This document shows positions 5,710-10,273 of a DNA stretch of 10,273 nt, piece after piece. Under the pieces are notes generated by a model. That model worked only from the letters and a program-made list of their open reading frames with translations, did no database searches and had not been told where the DNA came from. Positions within the stretch are counted from its first letter, which is position 1; every line of letters begins with the position of its first letter. Source of the stretch: an uncultured Actinomycetes bacterium (GTDB lineage Bacteria > Actinomycetota > Actinomycetes > S36-B12 > UBA5976); contig CALBND010000129.1 in assembly GCA_937896305.1 (NCBI GenBank), forward strand, positions 1-10,273. Direction: 5' to 3'. The position numbers were made by a program, and so were the translations under genes.

Positions 5710-6546
5710 ATGTTTAGTAAATTATTATTAGGTTTTATTTTAACTTTTGCTTTTACTTCTCCAGTTTATGCTGAAGATGCAGTAGTAGTAGTTGAAGATA
5801 TACCAGCGGTTGAAGAAGCGTATGTCCCCCCAGCAGAAGCATCTGAAGGTGTTGGTGGATGGGCTGTAGTTGATTCTGAAGGTTTTGTTCACGGGGTAGT
5901 GGTTTGCACAGTTGATGTTTGTGGTCCAAGTGGATCTTGGGCGGGAGTGCTTCCTGGTGATTATATGGGTTGCAAAAATTGTAATTTAAGGTTTCAAACT
6001 AAAGCCACCAGTGATGGAAACGTTGCTGGATATAGTGGACATTATTATGAACAAGATAGTGATGGCAAAACAGTTACAAAAAATAATGGAAGCGTTAAAT
6101 GGAACGCCTCTGATAATACTTTTGATTTAAAGAGTTCAGAAACAACTCAAAATGGAACAACTACAATAAAGAAAAAACTTGTTCCATCTAAAGCCGTATC
6201 TGATGGTGAAAGAATTGATACAGGTTTTATAAATATCGAAACAGATTTTAAGTCCTCTGCAGTAAACGATATGTCTGTAAAAATTAAAATGTTACAAGAG
6301 TCTGTTGATAGCCCAAAAGCAATTTCAGTTGAATATGAGAACTGGGTTAAGCTAAATTACGAATCAGAAGATTCATTAAAAAATAATATTGATAATGATG
6401 TGGAATCGGCACTTACTGCTGATGGATATATAGTTGCAGCAGGAGCTATTGACGATGGCGTAAAAGAATCCAGTCCATTTGTGGAGACTGTAAAGAGTCT
6501 GACAGTGAAAGTTAAGAACTTTTTTGGAATGATCTTTAGACCTTAA
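5710..6546 (+). CDS. Secreted four-cysteine protein of unknown function
   Basis: I do not recognise an enzymatic family. The 278-residue product has a clear Sec signal peptide (1-21, with K4, a hydrophobic core and cleavage after VYA). A low-complexity acidic linker rich in V, E, A and P follows (22-48). Next comes a compact segment GGWAVVDSEGFVHGVVVC (49-66) carrying C66 and C71 (C-x4-C), followed by C88 and C91 (CKNC, C-x2-C). The rest (about 95-278) is polar, Thr/Ser/Asp/Lys-rich and free of cysteine, with a predicted beta-rich look (for example KTVTKNNGSVKWNASDNTFD). There is no LPxTG motif, lipobox or second membrane helix, so it is probably exported and released or loosely bound. The cysteines could form two disulfides or a metal site. 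The WAVVD...VCG module resembles a repeated motif I associate with secreted proteins of AT-rich aquatic actinobacteria, from memory and not verified. The start is supported by GAAGGTAGG. Confidence 0.8.
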   Translation: MFSKLLLGFILTFAFTSPVYAEDAVVVVEDIPAVEEAYVPPAEASEGVGGWAVVDSEGFVHGVVVCTVDVCGPSGSWAGVLPGDYMGCKNCNLRFQTKATSDGNVAGYSGHYYEQDSDGKTVTKNNGSVKWNASDNTFDLKSSETTQNGTTTIKKKLVPSKAVSDGERIDTGFINIETDFKSSAVNDMSVKIKMLQESVDSPKAISVEYENWVKLNYESEDSLKNNIDNDVESALTADGYIVAAGAIDDGVKESSPFVETVKSLTVKVKNFFGMIFRP

Positions 6547-6630
6547 GATTTAACTTTATTTGAAATTAAATACGGGGAACTAGGTGTAAGGGCGCTATCT
6601 CGTCTAACCCCATATAAGTAAGATTTAGCC
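6547..6630 (+). promoter_or_regulatory. Upstream region of the amidotransferase-glnE pair with leaderless-type -10
   Basis: No purine-rich ribosome site precedes the ATG at 6631. TAAGAT (6619-6624) ends 6 nt before the ATG, and TATAAG (6613-6618) overlaps just upstream. Either would start transcription at or a few bases from the start codon, as in leaderless mRNAs, which are common in actinobacteria. No good -35 box was found. GGGG (6574-6577) and CCCC (6608-6611) are complementary, but the rest of that arm pairs poorly. Confidence 0.35.
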
Positions 6631-7380
6631 ATGAGTAAAACCACACCCATTGTGCTAGTTGTGCAAAATGAACTTGATGCACCAATTGGATATTTAGAAG
6701 ATTGGTTATTTGAACGCGGGGTGGGCATTGAAGTTATTTATCCCTTCAAGGGAGACCTTGTTCCACAAGAGTTAACAAATCATGAAGGATTAATTGTTTT
6801 AGGTGGATCCAGAGGTGTGCACGATGAGGATCAGTGGCCTTGGTTAAAAGATTTAAAAATACTTATGAAAAATGTGGTGAAAGATGAAACCCCAACTTTA
6901 GGTGTTTGCCTAGGTGGCCAATTATTAGCGCAAGCAAATGGTGGGGAAGTGAGTCGAACAGATAAACCAGAAATTGGGGTAGGTTTTGTGGAATTTCTAT
7001 CCGAAACTAAAGATGATTGTTTGCTTTCAAATGTTGTGGAACCAGGAGTTGCGATACCAGTTCCCCAATATCATCAAGATGCAATAACTAAACTGCCTGA
7101 AAATGCGAAACTACTTGTCACAAGTGATGACTGTCAGGTGCAAGCTTTTATTCTTGGTAAAAATGCTTGGGGTTTGCAGTTTCACCCTGAAACCGACTGG
7201 AACATCATGAGTGACTGGTTGGTCAGTGAAGATGAGGTTAGAAAATCCCTTGGTATAACAGATGATTCGATTAAAAAGCAATTTGCACAATTTGGTGAGG
7301 GAATGAAGAATACTTGGCGAGCTTTAGGTATTTCCTTTGCCGAAACTGTGGTTGATTTTGCGAGTAAACTAAAGAAATGA
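6631..7380 (+). CDS. Class I glutamine amidotransferase (GMP synthase-type GATase domain)
   Basis: A stand-alone 249-residue triad glutaminase-fold protein. Class I amidotransferases release ammonia from glutamine, or hydrolyse gamma-glutamyl compounds. The nucleophile is C93 in GVCLGGQLLA; H185 and E187 in LQFHPE complete the triad; GLIVLGGSRGVHDED (53-67) forms the oxyanion-side loop; and QYHQD (146-150) matches the GMP-synthase-like subgroup. No synthetase domain is attached, so the acceptor is unknown. The C-terminal extension (about 195-249) is charged and helical. Its stop overlaps the glnE start in ATGA, so the two are co-transcribed and probably translationally coupled, pointing to nitrogen metabolism. 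Possible roles are hydrolysis of gamma-glutamyl amines (PuuD-like) alongside GlnA2, or a glutamine-sensing or ammonia-supplying subunit; neither is shown by the sequence. Confidence 0.88.
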   Translation: MSKTTPIVLVVQNELDAPIGYLEDWLFERGVGIEVIYPFKGDLVPQELTNHEGLIVLGGSRGVHDEDQWPWLKDLKILMKNVVKDETPTLGVCLGGQLLAQANGGEVSRTDKPEIGVGFVEFLSETKDDCLLSNVVEPGVAIPVPQYHQDAITKLPENAKLLVTSDDCQVQAFILGKNAWGLQFHPETDWNIMSDWLVSEDEVRKSLGITDDSIKKQFAQFGEGMKNTWRALGISFAETVVDFASKLKK

Positions 7381-10273
7381 GCAAACAGCCGGTTATTGAA
7401 ACCGGATTGCTGGTGCGCGCGGGGTTTATTGATCCAGAAAAAGCTTTAACTTTAATACAATCATTAAAGACTGGTTTAGCAATTGAATCAATTATTGAGG
7501 ATTTAAGTAAAGTAGCTGACCCTGATCAAGCACTATTGCTGTTAGTTCGGATTACTGAAAAAAACAATAAAATATTTGAAAATATCTTAAATAACACTGA
7601 AGCAAGGTTTAGATTATTTAGTATTTTAGGATCCTCTCAAGGTTTAGGTGAATATTTAGTTACATATCCTGAAGATTCCCATATTTTACTGACTGTTAAA
7701 GCAATTGATAAAAGTTATGAAAAAGCTGAACTAATAAAACTATTTGATCAAGCTTGCCAAAAAAATCGAGCTGAACTTGTAAGGGCTTACAGAAATGTCA
7801 TTTTGGCAATTGCCACTAGAGATATTTGTGCCCATTGGCCATTAAGAGATATTGCAGCTGAATTGGCTGAATGTGCAGACGCCGTTTTGCAGGCATCGCT
7901 AAATAATTCATTAAGAAAATATCCAGAATTAGCTAAGCTTACTAATTTGGCCATTATTGCTATGGGCAAAGCTGGCGGACAAGAACTTAACTATGTTTCA
8001 GATGTTGATGTTATTTTTTGTGCCAGTGCAATAAATGGAACAAATCAAACACAAGCAATCGCAGCTGCAACTACAATCGCCCAAGATTTAATGCAATATG
8101 TATCTGTGGCAACAGAAGGTGGCGAAATTTGGGAAGTTGATGCTGCCCTTAGACCTGAAGGAAAAGCAGGTTCATTAGTTCGAACAGTGGAACAACATGT
8201 TGATTACTATCAACGCTGGGCCCAAACATGGGAATTTCAGGCTTTACTTAAAGCAAGATTTAGCGCTGGAGATATCGATTTAGGAAATAACTATTTGGAC
8301 TCAGTCTTACCTTTTGTTTGGCAAGTAGCAAATAAAGAAAATTTTGTTGACGATGTACAAAAAATGCGTAAAAGGGTAGAGGAAAATATTGATAATCGTA
8401 TTGGGGAACGAGAAATAAAACTTGCCCCTGGTGGCTTAAGAGACGTTGAATTTGCTGTGCAACTTTTGCAGCTAGTACACGGACGAAGTGACGCGATGGT
8501 TAGAAGTGCTAATACTTTGCAGGCATTAGATCAATTAGCGACCTGGGGCTATATCGGGCGAGAAGATGCGAGCACTTTTTCAAATGCTTATACATTCTTA
8601 AGAACTCTGGAACATCGAATCCAGTTACAAAAACTTTCTCGTACACACGTTTTGCCAGAAAGTGAAAGTGAATTAAGAAAACTTGGACGATCCTTAGGCT
8701 TTATGGCCGAATCTGCCAAGGATTTAGAAAAACAATGGCGAAAACATCAATTAGAAGTTCGAAGAATTCACGAAAAACTTTTTTACCGCCCACTTCTTAA
8801 TGCTGTGGCCAGACTTGATGCTGGTAGTGCTCGTTTAACAATTTCTGAAGCAAATTCTCGCCTAAATGCCCTTGGCTACAAAGACCCAGCAGCTGCACTA
8901 CAACATATTGAAGCTTTAACAAATGGGGTTTCTAGACGAGCAGTAATTCAAAAAACATTATTACCAGTGTTGTTATCTTGGTTTGCCGATGGAGCAGAAC
9001 CAGATTTAGCACTGCTTTCATTTAGAAGATTAAGTGATGCCCTAGGTAGCACTCCTTGGTTTTTAAGACTATTGCGTGATGAATCAGCTGCTGCTGAATT
9101 AATGGCACGAATCTTAACTTCAAGTAGATATGCCACAGATCTTTTAATGAGTGCACCAGAAGCAGTTTCGATGTTAGGAAATCTTGAAGAATTAACCCCT
9201 AGAACACGCGAACAATACGAAGTTGAAATGCATGCAGTCTTGGCAAGACATGAAACTCCCACCAATATAGTTTCAGCAGCTAGAGCATTTAGAAGAAGAG
9301 AGTTATTAAGAACTGCCACAGCAGACTTAGCTGGCAGATTAAATGTCGCAGAAGTTGGTCAAGCCTTAAGCCAAGTAAACGCTGTAGTCATCAACACTGC
9401 ATTGCAAGCAGCCATTCTGGAAATAGAGACTGAAAGAAATAAACCAATTCCAACCAAAATTTCAATTATTGCCGTGGGCAGATTTGGTGGCTTTGAATTA
9501 GGTTATGGCAGTGATGCTGATGTTTTATTCGTGCATGAAATAAATCCTGGAGCAGATGAATTAGATGCTGAAAAAAGTGCTTTAGATGTAGCAAACAGGT
9601 TAAGAACATTATTAATGCAACCATCAAATGATCCAGCATTAGAAATAGATGCCGATTTAAGGCCAGAGGGCAAGAATGGTCCTTTAATTAGAACACTTGA
9701 TTCCTATATTTCTTATTACGATAAATGGTCTGCTGCTTGGGAAGCCCAAGCTTTATTAAGAGCCATACCGGTTGCAGGTGATTTAGCTTTAGGGGAAAAA
9801 TTCATTAACGCCATAGATAAAACCCGCTATCCCATTAATGGAGTAAGTGAGGAAAACCTTCGAGAAATGAGAAGAATCAAAGCACGAATGGAAGCAGAAA
9901 GACTGCCTAGAGGTGCTGATATTAATTTAAACACCAAATTAGGTCGAGGTGGTTTAAGTGATGTCGAATGGGTTGTTCAGCTTTTGCAGATGCAACATGG
10001 GCATAAATTAACAAACATCAGAAACACTGCCACACTTCCTGCTTTAAAATCATGCGTCGAAGCAGAATTAATTTCTGAAGCAGATGCAGAAGCATTACGA
10101 CAAGCTTGGTTATTGGCTACTAAATTAAGAAATGCCCAAATGCTAGCCAGAGCTAAGGTAAATGATCAACTACCAACAGATATTACAGAGATTTCTGTTT
10201 TGGCAAATATTTTAAATACTAATTCACATGTTGATTTGATGGATAATTATTTGAGAGTAACTAGGCGGGCCAG
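7377..10273 (+). CDS. glnE: Bifunctional glutamine synthetase adenylyltransferase/adenylyl-removing enzyme (3' end cut by window edge)
   Basis: Adds AMP to, and removes it from, a tyrosine of GlnA1-type glutamine synthetase, switching it off or on with nitrogen status. The frame is open for 965 codons from the ATG at 7377 to the window end. Two nucleotidyltransferase domains are intact. The N-terminal removase has MGKAGGQELNYVSDVDVIF (196-214; D209, D211), then EVDAALRPEGKAGS, YYQRWAQTWEFQALLKAR and APGGLRDVEFAVQLLQL. The C-terminal transferase has GRFGGFELGYGSDADVLF (701-718; D713, D715), then DADLRPEGKNG, WSAAWEAQALLRA and GRGGLSDVEWVVQLLQM. The final visible segment NYLRVTRRA matches the C-terminal tail of actinobacterial GlnE (M. 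tuberculosis 994 residues), so probably only about 10-20 codons are missing. It has no ribosome site of its own, and its start overlaps the preceding gene by 4 nt. Confidence 0.96.
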   Translation, partial: MSKQPVIETGLLVRAGFIDPEKALTLIQSLKTGLAIESIIEDLSKVADPDQALLLLVRITEKNNKIFENILNNTEARFRLFSILGSSQGLGEYLVTYPEDSHILLTVKAIDKSYEKAELIKLFDQACQKNRAELVRAYRNVILAIATRDICAHWPLRDIAAELAECADAVLQASLNNSLRKYPELAKLTNLAIIAMGKAGGQELNYVSDVDVIFCASAINGTNQTQAIAAATTIAQDLMQYVSVATEGGEIWEVDAALRPEGKAGSLVRTVEQHVDYYQRWAQTWEFQALLKARFSAGDIDLGNNYLDSVLPFVWQVANKENFVDDVQKMRKRVEENIDNRIGEREIKLAPGGLRDVEFAVQLLQLVHGRSDAMVRSANTLQALDQLATWGYIGREDASTFSNAYTFLRTLEHRIQLQKLSRTHVLPESESELRKLGRSLGFMAESAKDLEKQWRKHQLEVRRIHEKLFYRPLLNAVARLDAGSARLTISEANSRLNALGYKDPAAALQHIEALTNGVSRRAVIQKTLLPVLLSWFADGAEPDLALLSFRRLSDALGSTPWFLRLLRDESAAAELMARILTSSRYATDLLMSAPEAVSMLGNLEELTPRTREQYEVEMHAVLARHETPTNIVSAARAFRRRELLRTATADLAGRLNVAEVGQALSQVNAVVINTALQAAILEIETERNKPIPTKISIIAVGRFGGFELGYGSDADVLFVHEINPGADELDAEKSALDVANRLRTLLMQPSNDPALEIDADLRPEGKNGPLIRTLDSYISYYDKWSAAWEAQALLRAIPVAGDLALGEKFINAIDKTRYPINGVSEENLREMRRIKARMEAERLPRGADINLNTKLGRGGLSDVEWVVQLLQMQHGHKLTNIRNTATLPALKSCVEAELISEADAEALRQAWLLATKLRNAQMLARAKVNDQLPTDITEISVLANILNTNSHVDLMDNYLRVTRRA
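7389..7405 (+). repeat. GC-rich hairpin just inside glnE
   Basis: CCGGTT (7389-7394) and AACCGG (7400-7405) pair perfectly around a 5-base ATTGA loop, beginning 12 nt after the glnE start codon. A 6-bp stem with four G:C pairs stands out in this AT-rich sequence. It lies within the ribosome footprint, so it could lower independent initiation at glnE and strengthen coupling to the upstream gene. No T-run follows, so it is not a terminator. Confidence 0.4.

Noticed and set aside
6574..6611. GGGG/CCCC arms upstream of the amidotransferase gene as a possible leader structure.
   Set aside because: Only about four contiguous pairs form, with a 30-base loop; further pairing is poor.
6543..6728. Minus-strand 61-codon open frame at the secreted-protein/amidotransferase junction.
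   Set aside because: It overlaps the amidotransferase start region antisense and has no ribosome site or recognisable sequence.
7787..9319. Minus-strand open frames at 7787-7969 and 8948-9319.
   Set aside because: Both are antisense to glnE, whose own frame is continuous with both catalytic domains; neither has independent support.

Overview
The window reads as a chromosomal segment of an AT-rich actinobacterium. Two things point there. Several proteins (pyrophosphatase, GlnA2-type glutamine synthetase, PanB, GlnE) look most like their Mycobacterium/Streptomyces counterparts. The gene set panB, glnA2 and glnE lying close together is also an actinobacterial arrangement (in M. tuberculosis glnE, glnA2 and panB are near neighbours). 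The low GC and frequent AGA and TTA codons argue against a soil actinomycete; a small-genome freshwater or marine lineage (acI/Nanopelagicales-like) is my inference, not something the sequence proves.

Layout. 1-475 (minus): inorganic pyrophosphatase ppa, a few codons short of its 3' end. 603-1451 (plus): a fumarylacetoacetate-hydrolase-family enzyme, divergent from ppa, with a TTG start. 1458-2252 (minus): panB, convergent with the previous gene, with only 6 nt between the stop codons. 2356-4002 (minus): glutamine-dependent NAD+ synthetase nadE. 4083-5426 (plus): glnA2-type glutamine synthetase, divergent from nadE. 5427-5709: a very AT-rich intergenic region with an unusual density of symmetry elements. 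5710-6546 (plus): a secreted four-cysteine protein of unknown function. 6631-7380 (plus): a class I glutamine amidotransferase overlapping glnE by ATGA. 7377-10273 (plus): glnE, the bifunctional glutamine synthetase adenylyltransferase, truncated by the window edge and probably only about 10-20 codons short.

How they fit together. The conserved genes form a nitrogen and cofactor neighbourhood: glutamine synthesis (GlnA2), control of glutamine synthetase (GlnE), glutamine-consuming enzymes (NadE, the amidotransferase), and pantothenate/CoA synthesis (PanB). GlnA2 appears to lack the tyrosine that GlnE modifies, so the GlnE client is probably a GlnA1 encoded elsewhere.

No rRNA, tRNA, CRISPR array, transposase, integrase or defence gene was seen. 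The only stretch that does not look like routine housekeeping is 5427-6546: the orphan secreted protein plus its upstream region, which holds an exact tandem TGGCACAAAAT repeat, a 41-bp imperfect palindrome and a second inverted repeat. That is the best candidate for something undescribed; a function cannot be assigned from sequence alone.
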